Shown in pieces: positions 1-23,342 of a stretch of DNA of 37,500 nucleotides (its first letter is position 1; the number at the start of each line of letters is the position of its first letter). The notes below the pieces were generated by a model, which saw nothing but the letters and a program-made list of their open reading frames with translations, searched no databases and was not told the origin of the DNA. The stretch is from Armadillidium nasatum. Its lineage: Eukaryota; Arthropoda; Malacostraca; Isopoda; Armadillidiidae. Both the position numbers and the translations under genes were made by a program. The DNA is taken from contig SEYY01000484.1 in NCBI GenBank assembly GCA_009176605.1, forward strand, positions 70,001 to 107,500. Direction: 5' to 3'.

Positions 1-72
<72 letters not shown>

Positions 73-80
73 TATAATAT
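1..80. repeat. (AT)n tract
   Basis: Starts at the window edge, so its true length is unknown. Two short interruptions near its right end. Confidence 0.95.
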
Positions 81-239
81 AGATTTTATACTGTTATATT
101 GAAAATTTTATTTTTGCATTTCTTTAAAGTTAAAGAAAAGTTCATGGAAAATTCCAATTCCGGCCAATTTTTTTTTAGTGAATTCCAGCTAATTCCAGTT
201 CCAGCTGGAACTGAAAATTTCAGTTCTGGTACACCTCCA

Positions 240-360
<121 letters not shown>

Positions 361-394
361 TTTTATTTTATTTTTAGGAAATTTGATTCTGATA

Positions 395-1056
395 ATGAAA
401 AGCAGTTTCAGAGATCTGAACATTTTGAATTGAGAGTAATACATTCTGATTAAAACTTTGTTTATTCACACTTATTCACTATTTAAAGCCATCAAGACAT
501 TTAAAGTTACTTTTAAATGAATTTAATATGTAGAGAGAACAGAATATATTAATTACAAATAAAATATCTCAAAAAAATCGGATAAATAAATCAGTTATAT
601 ATGAAAACACATTAATAAAGTTGTACATGGAAACCATATCTATCATTATTGAGTGACAGTTTGAGAGTGGATATATGAATGGATTCTGAAATTTTTAATT
701 AAATCTAATTGTTGGTTGGTTTGAAAAAGGATAGAAAAATTGGATAGTTCTATAGGGTGGTTATTTGTGCAGCTGTGAAATATAATGATGGAAGGGGAGG
801 GAGATATGAAATTAATACCTGTTCCAGAAGAAATGCCTGTGCTCATCGCATCTGTCAGAGAGTTGGTGAGGAGTGCTACCAATGTAGGTACTTGGACAAA
901 TATCACATGAGCATTTGTAAAGGACAGATGAGTAGGTGGGTGAGTAGGGGTTCTTTGTGGGATAAGAAAGAACCTATAGAGAAGTTTGGAGTGAAAGGAA
1001 AAGTGAGGTATAAGATTTTAAATTCTTTAATAAAGAGTAAATCACCATGAATTAAT
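395..1056 (-). pseudogene. Penelope-like element, 3' part with GIY-YIG domain
   Basis: Read on the minus strand, about 1040 down to 646 gives a Penelope-like endonuclease end. A CxxC-like stretch is followed by CPSTYIGST and LSDRCDEHRH in one frame. A NNHPIELSNFSIL segment comes later in another frame, and the reading frame stops near 648. Known Penelope-like proteins carry a C-terminal GIY-YIG nuclease that nicks target DNA for reverse transcription. The copy is truncated at its 5' side near 1056, so the reverse transcriptase is missing. Its 3' flank (395-485) is nearly the reverse complement of 2065-2147, the 3' flank of the neighbouring plus copy. It ends close to an (AT)n tract. At least one frameshift separates the two halves of the domain. 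Confidence 0.72.
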
Positions 1057-1059
1057 CTG

Positions 1060-2147
1060 GTTGGACAATTCCCCACTTAATATTAAACTTGTCTACTATA
1101 AAAGATATACTTATAACACCTTTCTATTATTCTCCAACAAATACCAAGTCACACCTTTTTTTAAAAAATTTCCTTAGCCATCAACTACCTAATATAAAAT
1201 TTATAAAAGAAGCCAATAATACCCTCCCTTTTCTTGACACACTTATTACAAAAACCTTTACTTAAGTATCTACAGTAAACCCATATTTTCCAACTTGTCC
1301 CAAAACTTTTTTAAGCATTGTCCCATTCCGATTCAAATGCAACAGCATTAAAACTTTAATTCACAGACTTTATCACCTCACCTCCAATTAAAGAACTTTA
1401 TCAGAAATTTTCTTTTCTAGTGAAACATTTCAATGCTAATTTATTCCCTTCTTCCCTGATTTACTTTTTAATCAAAAACTTCCTAAACAAATTTTATACC
1501 ACCACCACCACTATTTTAATAGCTCTGAAACAACCATTTTACATTAAATTTCCATTTTATGACCACCACCCTACCTCAAATTAAAAAAGACTAACTTTCT
1601 ACACAACAGCTACTCCAACCTAGATTTCACTTCAAACCTCTCCATTGGTTCTTTCTTACCCCACAAAAAAAAAAAAAAAAAAAAACACTACTCACCCACC
1701 TGTACTCATCTATCATTTACAAATATTTATGTAGTACTTGTCCAAGTTCCTATGTTAGAAGCACTCTGCGTTAATTCTGTCAGATGCGATAAGCACAGGT
1801 TTCATTTAAAACAAGCATTAATTTCTTATCTCCCTCTCCCTCCAGCATTAGATTTCGCAAATAAACAAATAACCACCCCATAGAACTTTATCATTATTCC
1901 ATCCTTTCTCAAACCAACCAACAATTAAGATTTAAAAATTTCGGAATGAAATGTCCTGATGATGGGATAAAATTTATCATGAAACATTGACAAAAGTTCT
2001 TAATACAATTTATTGTTAAATAAAACATTTATGCTCCAGTTACTTTTCATAATTTTAAATAGTTTTAAATTAATTCTAAATAGTGAATAAGTGTGAATAA
2101 ATAAGCTTTCTAATCAAAATGTTCAGAGCTCTGGTACTGCTTTTCAT
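1060..2147 (+). pseudogene. Penelope-like element: RT C-terminal part plus GIY-YIG
   Basis: The plus strand carries, in shifting frames, LPFLDTLITKTFT and SKPIFSNL near 1220-1290, then IKTLIHRLYHLTSN near 1345-1385 (the region after the Penelope-like RT catalytic core), then a GIY-YIG end near 1735-1900 (CPSSYV-ST, NNHPIEL, FSILSQTNQQ). This order, RT followed by GIY-YIG, is that of the Penelope family. The 5' part of the RT is absent. A homopolymer A run at 1663-1685 and several stops and frameshifts break the frame, so it is not functional. The 3' flank at 2065-2147 mirrors that of the minus copy on the left, and an (AT)n tract follows directly at 2148. Confidence 0.72.
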
Positions 2148-4569
<2,422 letters not shown>

Positions 4570-4571
4570 TA

Positions 4572-4811
4572 TATATATGGTAAAATATACTTTTGATTTA
4601 GATAAAAAAAAGCAAGTCAATCTTAAATTAGCTATATTCCTAAAGGTAGTTAAAGAAAATAATTTTTTTTAGCCTAAAATTTTTTCAACTTAAATTATTC
4701 CAATTATTACATCATGCTCACTACCAATAAAAATGTAAGTATCAAAGAAAATTTTAATAATTACCTAAATTATTTGCATCTAGCCAAATATAAAAATATA
4801 TACTACCAATG

Positions 4812-4842
<31 letters not shown>

Positions 4843-5319
4843 CAAAAAAATAAATTACAATCAACTTTAAAGACTATTAAAGCAAAAAGTTAAAAAAAAA
4901 CAAAAATTAAAAACATTTGTTGCAAGAGTTAAACAACAGTTACAAGGTCATGGTAAAGGATATATAAATCCTTTTTATGTATTAAGGAAATGTAGACTAA
5001 AATAACTCATTCATGCATTACTTTTGAATTGCTATTGATATATGCATAGCTATGAAGTGTCTGTAAATGATTTCAAAAATTAAGACTCTAATCTATAATG
5101 TAAACAGTTTCATCTGAGTTATAAGATCAAAAACTATGAAGAATAAAGTACCATAGAAATGAGAAATCTTTGCCAATAAATTCCTTGCTTTTTTGTATGT
5201 AATTTAGGTATCTTCAAAGAAACTAAGTTCTTTTTGTTGTAGTGGTAGTATCATATGAGAGTATTTCTTTAGTAATTATATATTAAAATTAAAAAAAAAA
5301 TGCTAACACATTTATATAC
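4572..5319. other. AT-rich intron, no gene seen
   Basis: No coding motif found. It contains an A-rich stretch with an A28 run at about 4815-4842. It lies between the transposon at 3407-4569 and flotillin exon 2a. Confidence 0.5.
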
Positions 5320-5395
5320 CTCTGAACCTGTTGAATAGATGGCCAAACAAAAGCTCTTCCACCTGGTACTAGCAAAGGTTTTCTGAGACAGCACC
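5320..5395 (-). CDS. Flotillin-1 exon 2a (canonical-looking form)
   Basis: A 76-nt minus-strand exon with acceptor TTGTTTTCAG and donor GTATAT. With the preceding G from exon 1 it encodes Gly, then CCLRKPLLVPGGRAFVWP, SIQQVQ and two bases of Arg. This is very close to the insect flotillin-1 segment as I remember it (KPLLVPGGRAFVWP is shared), so this is probably the ancestral form. In vertebrate flotillin-1 the matching stretch is part of the hydrophobic N-terminal region that contacts the membrane and holds a palmitoylated Cys. Here the paired CC at the start is a candidate equivalent, which is inferred. The flanking 4.6-6.4 kb is AT-rich intron with no other coding signal that I can see. 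Confidence 0.85.

Positions 5396-9474
<4,079 letters not shown>

Positions 9475-9571
<97 letters not shown>
9475..9571. repeat. (AT)n tract
   Basis: Right flank of the MITE. Confidence 0.95.
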
Positions 9572-10693
<1,122 letters not shown>

Positions 10694-10728
10694 AAAGGTT
10701 TTACAACAACCACAACAGAAAACTTAAC

Positions 10729-10754
10729 AAATGTTCCTTATATAAGGAACATTT
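10729..10754. repeat. Perfect 26-bp palindrome
   Basis: AAATGTTCCTTAT is followed directly by its exact reverse complement with no loop. It lies in an 80-bp non-AT island between two (AT)n tracts. Confidence 0.8.
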
Positions 10755-10774
10755 TTTAATGCGGTGATCACCTA

Positions 10775-11480
<706 letters not shown>

Positions 11481-11625
11481 TCTTTGTATTTCTACACTAT
11501 TGCAGGACCCTCATGGCATTCAGGCAAGTGTTGCCACCTATCTACTATTCCTCAAACTACAACTATCACTACTCTTCCAGGAAAATGGTATGCTGCTGCC
11601 AATTTTAATTTTTAAAGACTCATTC

Positions 11626-11629
<4 letters not shown>

Positions 11630-11722
<93 letters not shown>
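11630..11722. repeat. (AT)n tract
   Basis: Followed by T-rich runs to about 11797. Confidence 0.95.
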
Positions 11723-11724
<2 letters not shown>

Positions 11725-11839
11725 TTTATTTTTTTATGTTTTTTTTTTTTTTTTTTTTTTTTTTTGAGTTTTTTTACCTTTTTTTTTTTTTTTTTATTTT
11801 CTATGTTTGAGAAGAGGTTAAGTAGTAATTTATGTAATT

Positions 11840-13496
11840 AAAAAATATGGATTAGAATCTTGTATGTAGTCATCTGGGGAAAGTGTCTTCTATTGAATAT
11901 AAAGGCATAGTTAGTGAGAGAAATTGGTAAAGAAATAAAGATGGGTAAAATGTTATTTTGAAGATTTAGAAGGCAAGACACCAGTTCCTTAAAAGAGACT
12001 GAAGAGTTTAGGCGAGTGATGGCGAACCAGTGACCCGCGGGTGACGAACTGATCCACCACCAAATTTTCAGTAATCCACAAGACGAGAAAGAAACTCAGG
12101 AAATTGAAATTTTTTTTTTTAAATGAGATCTCAGAAATGTATGACGATGTTTCCAACTCTCCTGTCCATTCCTCGGCTAGTCTTACAATGTTTTGTTCAA
12201 TTGCAACAATAAACTTATAAAAATCAATTAAAATAATAACAAAACATTTCTGAAATGGTTTATACACGTATGTATGTTATCCTAATTGTTTTTCTCTTTG
12301 TACTTTATCAGCTATCAATGTTTAGTGTTAATGTCTACTCATTTCTGTGTGATCATGCTAATTTTGTTTATGATGATTTTTGTTCATGCATAAAGTATAA
12401 CCAATCCATCTATGAACAATATAAAATCAACCACCAGAAATCGCCTTGGTATGGATACGAGTGCTGCTTGCATTAAGATGAAGACAACAAAAAATGAACC
12501 TTAAATTAAAGTACTGGCTGCTAAAAAGCAGCAACAAGAATCTCATTAAAAATATATTAATAATTATATGTGTGATGACCCATTTGTTTCTAAAATTTTT
12601 ATATGTAATAAAAATAACCCAGCAACTATTAAAGGGGCGCCATCGCTGGCCTAGGAAAACAACTAAAGGCACTGATAAGGTTTTATAATGTATTGTACCG
12701 AATAATCACTCAATCTCTGAAAGTCAATTAAAGTTTGAGAATCCTTCTATACTTTCAGACATTTCTATCCAAACTATTCAAAATAGGCTTTACTATGATC
12801 GTGATTTACCAACTCACATACAACTAAAAAAAACTTAAAATCTTCAGCAATGAGGAAGAAAGGGCTTGTTTTTGAAAATAAATACAGAAAATGGACATCT
12901 GTTTAGTGGCAGGAAGTAATGTTTAGTGATGAATCTAAATTTATTACCTTCACCAGCCATCCATTAACAATACAACATCCAAGAGGAAGCAACAAATTTG
13001 AACATCTTTTTTACATCAAAACATGATCATGAATGGAAATCAATATTTGAATGCTCTACAAGACCATCTGATAAACTTCATGCAAATTTATTTTTCAACG
13101 AAACTCCACACCTTGCAGTAAATCAAATGAAATGGATAAGTGATAACCATGCACAGGTGCTGGAATAGCTTGGAAACAGTCCTCATCTAAACTTAAATCA
13201 GAATTTGTGGAAAATCAGGAAAGATAAAGTGCAAAAATTCAATATCAGCTCCTTTCCAAAATTGATGGCTGCATTTGAAGAAATTTGGTGTGAAAATGTT
13301 TCTGAAGATAATTTCAACAATATTTCAAATTCAATGCTCAAAAATCTTGTTTTGAGGCTATAAATGCAAAAGGAGACATGACAAAATATTAATTTGTAAA
13401 AAAATTTGTTTCTCTTTAGGGAAACTTTTATTATAAAGAGAGAATTAGTAAATTGATGAAAATTGTGAGGTGTTGCAATAATTTTTACAGGCACTG
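11840..13496 (+). pseudogene. Tc1-like transposon, decayed and split by a hAT insertion
   Basis: An N-terminal remnant reading REIGKEIKMGK (helix-turn-helix region) lies near 11905-11945. After the hAT insertion (12014-12648) the frame resumes with PRKTTKGTDKVL at about 12650-12688, which matches the GRPRKTT linker of Tc1 proteins. Then come WQEVMFSDESKF near 12910-12945 (first catalytic Asp block) and SDNHAQVLE--GNSPHLNLNQNLW near 13140-13215, where intact copies have D---WP-NSPDLNPIEN-W. The right terminus ends ACAGGCACTG at 13496 followed by TA, a typical Tc1 end. No matching left terminus was found and the left side is lost near the AT and T-rich tract. Stops and frameshifts abound. Confidence 0.7.
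12014..12648 (+). mobile_element. Non-autonomous hAT element inserted in Tc1-like element
   Basis: Left end GAGTGATGGCGAACCAGTGA, and the right end in reverse reads CAGCGATGGCGCCCC. These resemble hAT ends of the CAGTGATGGCGAACC type. Eight bases on each side (GTTTAGGC at 12006-12013, GCCTAGGA at 12649-12656) match at 5 of 8 positions, with two of the differences being transitions, consistent with an old 8-bp target duplication. Near the right end, 12451-12549 reads CIKMKTTKNEP, a stop, then VLAAKKQQQESH and a stop. This looks like the extreme C-terminus of a hAT transposase, so the element is probably an internal-deletion derivative. Confidence 0.68.
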
Positions 13497-13636
13497 TATA
13501 TAATCACAAGACATTTGGAAAACATGTGATGAACTAGCAGTAAAAACAACAGATATAAAATAATACATATACACTGTGTATAAAACATGTGCTTGTAAAA
13601 CTTTCTAAGCTAAATGTTTAATTGATTATATTCATC

Positions 13637-13639
<3 letters not shown>

Positions 13640-13721
<82 letters not shown>

Positions 13722-13730
13722 TATATTATA
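13640..13730. repeat. (AT)n tract
   Basis: First tract of the 2.4-kb alternating cluster. Confidence 0.95.
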
Positions 13731-15899
<2,169 letters not shown>

Positions 15900-15924
15900 A
15901 AATTATTTAAATATTAAAGTTTTA

Positions 15925-16153
<229 letters not shown>

Positions 16154-16232
16154 CTTTGAACCTTCTGAATAAAAGGCCAAGCAAAGAGCCTTCCCCCAAC
16201 TACAGTTGATGGTTTGCCATCAAGGCAACATC
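16154..16232 (-). CDS. Flotillin-1 alternative exon 2b
   Basis: A 79-nt minus-strand exon bordered by an acceptor TTGACAG and a donor GTATTG. After completing a Gly codon from exon 1 it encodes CCLDGKPSTVVGGRLFAWP, then FIQKVQ and two bases of an Arg codon. It aligns along its length with exon 2a at 5395-5320, with one extra codon: CCL, KP, GGR, F, WP, IQ and VQ are shared. Nine of the 16 identical residues are encoded by different synonymous codons, so both copies look constrained as protein. The phase on both sides is identical to exon 2a. It lies between exon 1 and exon 2a on the same strand, which argues for an alternative exon of one gene over an unrelated paralogue. A decayed pseudo-exon cannot be excluded without transcripts. 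Confidence 0.78.
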
Positions 16233-17516
<1,284 letters not shown>

Positions 17517-17739
17517 CTACACATGTAATAGCAAATAACCATACCCAATGGTTTGTCAATATTGTCATTCACAAAGTAGAAGCAAAAATATATACATCAA
17601 CTACCACAAATGCTAAATTTATAGCTACAATATATACTAATTATGCTTTGCTAGTCATCTAATTAAACTACAGTCATATACATTAACTGCATGTATTTTT
17701 TCTTTAACAATTAACATTCCACTAATTAAGCTTAGTCAT

Positions 17740-18230
17740 GATATGTGATGCCTAGAACATCCATATACCTATCCAGCCCTTTCTTAAATGTTACAAATTA
17801 ATCACACTCAACTTCCTGCATGAACCATTAGAAAAATCACTATATTTGCTGAATGAGCATTTTCTTACATTAAGATATTTCATTTTAACTTAGTCATGCC
17901 CACTAGTCTCCATTCCATGGTTTACTATAGAGAATTTATTGATCTTCGTATTATTGAGAAATGTAAATATTTTGTAAATTTGTATTTTATCCGATCTTAA
18001 AATTTTTTTTTGATATTTAACAAAAAACATTTCTAACTCCATCAGCCTTTTCTAAAATTCACTTCCTCACACATAAAATTAACTCCTATTTTCTTGTTTC
18101 CATAGACCACTCCTTGAAATTAATTTTTGTATTTTCTTTACATAATGAAACCAGTGTAGGAGTAGCTAGTGCATTCAAATTTTATATCTTTCTTTTTCTC
18201 CCTCATGTTTCCTAAGAGTCTTCTGAGGAA
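17740..18230 (-). pseudogene. CR1-clade LINE fragment (RT C-terminal end)
   Basis: Minus-strand reading from about 18060 down to 17750 matches, in order, the C-terminal part of the CR1 copy at 19.5-22.8 kb: LMELEMFFVKYQKK, then IQIYKIFTFLNNTK, IVNHGMETSGHD, KMKYLNVRKCSFS, and finally KGLDRYMDVLGI. The equivalents in the other copy are ELGMFSVERRF, IQVYKIF, VDHGRVTRGHN, LDLRKYCFS and LDRYMDGLGI. It is strongly diverged, with frameshifts, so it is an older or different-subfamily insertion in the opposite orientation. The 5' extent is vague. Confidence 0.7.
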
Positions 18231-18249
18231 TAGAGGCTTGTAATTTGTG

Positions 18250-19394
18250 GGTATTACATTTAAGAATGTAACCCAAGGATTTGAGATACCTTATGTGGTA
18301 ATATCTAGTAGAATAACCTCACTGTAATGGTGGAACTGAGTGAGTTAATCGAATGATTACATAACCTTATATTCTTGACAAATGTTAATAGAAGAATATT
18401 TAGGAGCAAAACATTACAAGTGAAGGTAAAGGCTCAAGCAATGATGATTACTTGAGCCTGTAGAGTAGCAGTTAGGTAACATTTACCTAAATATGTTACT
18501 ATTAATAGTTTTTTCACATCTTTTCTTTTTTAGGATTATAATAGTAGATAAAATGAATAGAGAGCTCATAGCTTTGAATTTTATTAACATATATATCTTG
18601 TAAAATAAAGTAGTTTATGTATTAAGTATACTATATAACAAAAATAAATAAGTGAAATAGAATGAACAACCGTAAACAGCTGTTGAAGGATATTCACTGA
18701 TTTTTACTAAGAAACTGAGTGTAAGTTTTACATACTTTGAAATTCTTTGTCTTTTCTGGCCAGATTGGAGATTATTTACATTAGACTGCACTTATTTGAT
18801 TCAACTCTGATAATTTTGCAGGTAATTATTCTTGTTAAATCTTTTTTGATTTAATAATACATACTGTAGATTAGATAGTTCATTTGTCTTTGTTCTTAAA
18901 TAATGGTTTTGCAAATATTCAGAATACTAGCCCAAGATAAACCATTTTTATTGGGATGAATAGTTACTGCATGCTGTTACTTATAACAATACCTAGCATC
19001 CACAATTCAAGAGAGATCCAATGATATTCTTATCAAGAATGAATAAATTTTTGTTGGTAATACTTGTTTATAAAAATATTAGAATGAACCTCCAAACATT
19101 TTTCTCCTTCCCAAGACAAAGTTACTTATAAAACATCTTCTCAGAAATCTTGTTACTGCCAAATTAAAATAAAGTTACATCGGCCCTTTTGCAATCATAA
19201 AGGTTTACCCAACATTCTCTTATATTGTTACACACCATATACATCCAGATAATCCTTACATTCGAGCTCATTTTTCCCAAATGAGAACATGGGTAAATAT
19301 TCCATCCTATCTTCATAGTAATCCAGGGTTTAAAGCTTTCTTTCTATTTGAAGCTATAAAGGGAGCCAGAGTTAAATGTTTAATCCACTTTAGA
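18250..19394. other. Intron, no gene recognised
   Basis: No coding motif or terminal repeat recognised in this 1.1-kb stretch. Confidence 0.45.
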
Positions 19395-19498
19395 GAAACA
19401 TGAGGAAAAGTCAGTAATCTGGGGTCATAAGTCTTAACATAAAAGAACATGAAAATTTTTAGGTAAAAATAGTAGTTTTAGAAAGCATAAGTTTTATA
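19395..19498 (+). repeat. Inverted repeat arm, left of CR1
   Basis: About 104 bp starting GAAACATGAGGAAAAGTCAG and ending GCATAAGTTTTATA. The reverse complement of 23184-23289 is the same except for one substitution and one inserted base. The arms enclose the CR1 copy. Confidence 0.85.
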
Positions 19499-19539
19499 AG
19501 TTTTGAACAGAGTAGTTAACTACCTAGAGAGGCTTATGA

Positions 19540-22500
19540 TAAGTTTTCTCTGCCGGGAAACTAGGTAAGGATAGGGGTGAAGGGCATAATATTGGCACTG
19601 TTAGTTGTGGAGATGGTGATTTTAATATTGACGATGGGATTGGTGGTGGTATGAATAAAAATAGAGGTGCTTACAATATGGGCCTATTAATAAAAATGGA
19701 GATATTACTAGAAATCAAGATGTAAAGGATACATATAAGGACATGTTTAGTATGAAATGTTTTTACACAAATGCTCAGAGTCTTAGAAACAAAAAAGATG
19801 AGTTGACTTAGTTACATTATAAAGGAGAATCTAGACATAATTTGCATTACTGAAGCATGGGTTAATGAGGCATTTTACGGAGACTCCCTACAGGAATATG
19901 AAATAGAAGGATACTCATTTTACCTATACCAACGTAGAGGAAGAAATGGTGGAGGTGTAGCACTCTATGTTAAAAGCAATATTGAATCAGTGTTAATAGC
20001 TGACATTAAAACAAATCAGGATGTGGAATCTGTGTGGGTAGATATTCTTATGTATAATAAATCATATAGGATAGGAGCATTTTATAGAGCTCCTGATCAG
20101 AGTCAAGTATTAGATGAAGAAATGGTGAAGGAAATCAAGGTAGCGTGTGAAAATAATGTAAAAGGAATAGTCATTATGGGTGATTTTAATTTTCCAGACA
20201 TTGAGTGGAATTCTTTGAGTAGTATGGTTAATAGAAGTTCAGTATTTGTAAATTGTATTCTATACAACTTTTTGAGTCAGATGGTCCAAGAACCAACAAG
20301 GCATGCAGCATTGTTAGATTTAATATTAACAAATGATGAAAATATGGTGAATGATGTCGAAGTAGGGGAGACTTTAGGAGCTAGTGATCATTATATTATT
20401 AGATTTAACTGGAATGTGAGGTCTGGGCCCAAATTGCAAGTCAATAGGGAAAAGATATTAGATTTTAGAAATGGAGATTTTAGCAAATTCCGAGCAATGC
20501 TCAATGAAATTGACTGGGATAAGGAGTTTAATGGTCAAAATTGTTTCATCATGTGGGAATACTTCAAACAAATATTGCTAACATTAAGTCTGTGTGTTTT
20601 AAAGATAAACCCATTAGGGTGGCAAATAGAAAACCTAATTGGTGGAGTAGAGAGATAAAAGAGAAAATCAGTGAAAAGCGTAGATGTTTTAAAATGTTCA
20701 AAGGTAGGAGAAGGGGGGAAGATTTGGAACATTATAAGAGAATTAGGAATGAACTTAACCAGTCAATAAGAAGAGCAAAGAGAATGGCAGAAATTAATTT
20801 GGCAAGAAATAGTAATAAAGACCTGAAAAAGTTTTTTAGCTTTTATAAATTTAAAAGCAAGGATAAGAAAAATTGGCCCAATTAAAATTGATGGGAATTT
20901 AGTAAGTTCAGATAAGGAATTGGTTAATATTTTCAATGCTTATTTTGCATCAGTGTTTACTGAGGAAAGGTTGGATAGCAGTTTAGAGAGTAATAGTTCT
21001 AGTATACATGTAATGAATAGGTGTACAGCATTTCAAATTGAGTTAAATGAAATCGCATCTTTACTAGAACATATTGACCCAAATAAGGCAGCGGGTCCGG
21101 ATGGTGTGTATGGTAGAATTCTAAAAGAGGGGAGTAGCAGTATTGCAAAGGCACTGTATTTGATTTTTAAGCGATCTATTGCTTTTGGAGAGGTACCTGA
21201 GGACTGGAAAACAGCATATGTGGTGCCCATTTTTAAAAAAGGTAGTAAAGGAAGATTTAGGGAACTATAGGCCAGTTAGTTTAACATCTCTGGTTGTGAA
21301 AATTTTGGAAAAGTTACTGAAAAGTCATATAGAGAAGCATTTAGATGATAACAAGATACTATATAACTCCCAGCATGGCTTTAGAAAGGGTAGATCATGT
21401 CAGACAAATCTACTAGAATTTATGGAATATATTACTGAATGTATAGACAGGGGTGATCCAGTTGATGTCATATATTTAGACTTTAGCAAGGCTTTTGATA
21501 AGGTACCCCATGTTAGGCTGATGCAAAAGTTGTCGCAGTATGGTATAGATGGAATGGTACACAATTGGATTAAAGAGTGGTTAAAGAACAGAAGGCAGTG
21601 TGTATTACTTAATGGTAATAAGTCATTATGGGAAACGGTGAAGAGTGGGGTACCACAAGGTTCTGTGCTGGGACCACTTTTGTTCCTTATATATATAAAT
21701 GATTTAGACAAAGGTCTTAAATGCAAGGTTTCTAAGTTTGCAGATGATACCAAAGTGGTTACCTCAGTAAGGAATAATGATGGATGCATAAAGCTTCAAG
21801 GTGATCTAGATAGACTTCTTGGTTGGGCAGAGAGGTGGCAAATGAACTTTAATAGTAAAAAATGTAAAGTTCTTCATGTAGGTTACTCAAATGAAGGATT
21901 TAATTATGAAATGAATGGGGAGTGGCTTGAGACTGTGGACCAAGAAAAGGATTTAGGTGTGATTAATTAGCAGTAATCTGAAGGTGGGTGATCAATGTTT
22001 GGAAGCAAGGAATAAAGCTAATAAGATGTTAGGTATAATTAACCGCAATGTAGTTTACAAGAGCAAAGAGGTTATAAGCAAACTATATAATAGCTATGTC
22101 AGGCCAGCATTAGAGTATTGTGCACAAGTTTGGGTTCCTCATTTAAGAAAAGACATAGATATGCTGGAGAGAGTACAACGTCGAGCAACAAGGATGATTT
22201 CTGGCTTTGAAAATAAGAGCTATGAAGAGAGGTTGAAGGAGTTAGGAATGTTCTCAGTTGAAAGGAGATTTCTCAGAGGGGATATGATACAAGTTTACAA
22301 AATATTTGCATCTGACAGTAATACAGAGATTGAAAAATACTTCATAGTGGACCATGGAAGAGTAACTAGAGGACATAACAAGAAAATTAAAAAGAAGCCA
22401 TGCCATCTCGATCTAAGAAAATACTGTTTCAGTAATAGAGTTGTTAATTTTTGGAATGACTTGCCACGGGAGGTTGTTGACTGTGATTCTCTTGTCAAAT

Positions 22501-22849
22501 TTAAAAAGGGGGCTAGATAGATATATGGATGGTTTGGGTATTATATAGAATAATCTGACTAAGCCAAATTGGCGGGTATATATGAATTTTTGGATCAACA
22601 GATCAACCTATGACTAAGCCTAACGGCAGTTTTTGTAGTGGGTGATGGTTCATTGAATATTGCATGTGTAATGGGGCTTAGTTTTTTCTTTTATCTATGC
22701 ATGACTATGCATGAATGAACTGATAACTGGGATGGGATAGACCTAGTCTTTCGTGCATGTATTAGTATTGTTATTATTTGTTTGGACTGGGACAGTCTCG
22801 ATAGGCCCTTGTGGCTTCTAACTGTCTCTATTTTCCTATGTCCTATGTC
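19540..22849 (+). pseudogene. CR1-clade non-LTR retrotransposon, ORF2 nearly complete but frameshifted
   Basis: The endonuclease domain starts near 19740 (CFYTNAQSLRNKKDEL, then ICITEAW, GGGVALYV) and includes GDFNFPDIEW at about 20179-20208 and the SDH catalytic motif near 20383. The RT has AAGPDG (21088), DFSKAFDKV (21479), GVPQGSVLGP (21650) and the catalytic FADD (21737-21748). The C-terminal CR1 tail (LERVQRRATRMI, then LDRYMDGLGI) ends with a stop at 22548. The frame changes near 19815, 20535, 20885, 21240, 21970 and 22510, with few internal stops otherwise, so the copy is fairly young but dead. ORF1 is not visible, so it is 5'-truncated. The 3' UTR ends in TCCTATG heptamers, the kind of short repeat tail CR1 elements carry. 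The protein would nick target DNA and copy its RNA there. Confidence 0.92.
22831..22849 (+). repeat. CR1 3' heptamer tail
   Basis: Two to three imperfect TCCTATG units at the end of the CR1 3' UTR, comparable to the short terminal repeats of other CR1 LINEs. Confidence 0.6.
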
Positions 22850-23183
22850 ATTATCCACACAATTCAGGATAGTCTTAAATCACCTATTATAAATGAGTCA
22901 ATTTAAAGAAAAGCTCAATATCTTTCAAAATGTCATCATTGTTCTTGGTAATTTCCTCCTTTAATTAATAGGCAATTCTCCACAAACTTTAAGGGAGGGT
23001 GTGATTTTTATCCTAGTTTCCTTCAGTGTACTCTTGTGGAAATGGGATCTGTTTGCTATAGGCCAAATAATTTTTGTCATACTACTCACGTGTCAGACTT
23101 TATAATTCCCTTCTCTGCCTTAAATTTTTTGTAATCCCCCTCTCTTCATAAAACTATCTATTTAATTTCCTTATATAAAATAA

Positions 23184-23289
23184 TATAAAACTTATGCTTT
23201 CTAAAACTACTATTTTTACCTAAAAATTTTCATGTTTTTTTATGTTAAGACTTATGACCCCAGATTACTGACTTTTCCTCATGTTTTCC
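23184..23289 (-). repeat. Inverted repeat arm, right of CR1
   Basis: Partner of 19395-19498, about 98% identical in reverse complement. It starts 335 bp beyond the CR1 tail. The 22850-23183 stretch in between shows no recognised feature. Confidence 0.85.
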
Positions 23290-23342
23290 ACAAGGTTTTA
23301 TGAAACATAATTAACTACCTTAGCATCAAACAATTATTGATA

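Noticed and set aside
757..1050. 97-codon plus-strand frame
   Set aside because: It is the antisense of the Penelope-like GIY-YIG remnant, whose minus-strand reading has the family motifs.
12255..12476. 73-codon hydrophobic frame inside the hAT element
   Set aside because: No family match recognised. It lies in the interior of a non-autonomous element and is probably chance.
19395..23289. The inverted arms as terminal repeats of a known DNA transposon
   Set aside because: No target duplication or transposase was found with them, so only the inverted-repeat observation is kept.
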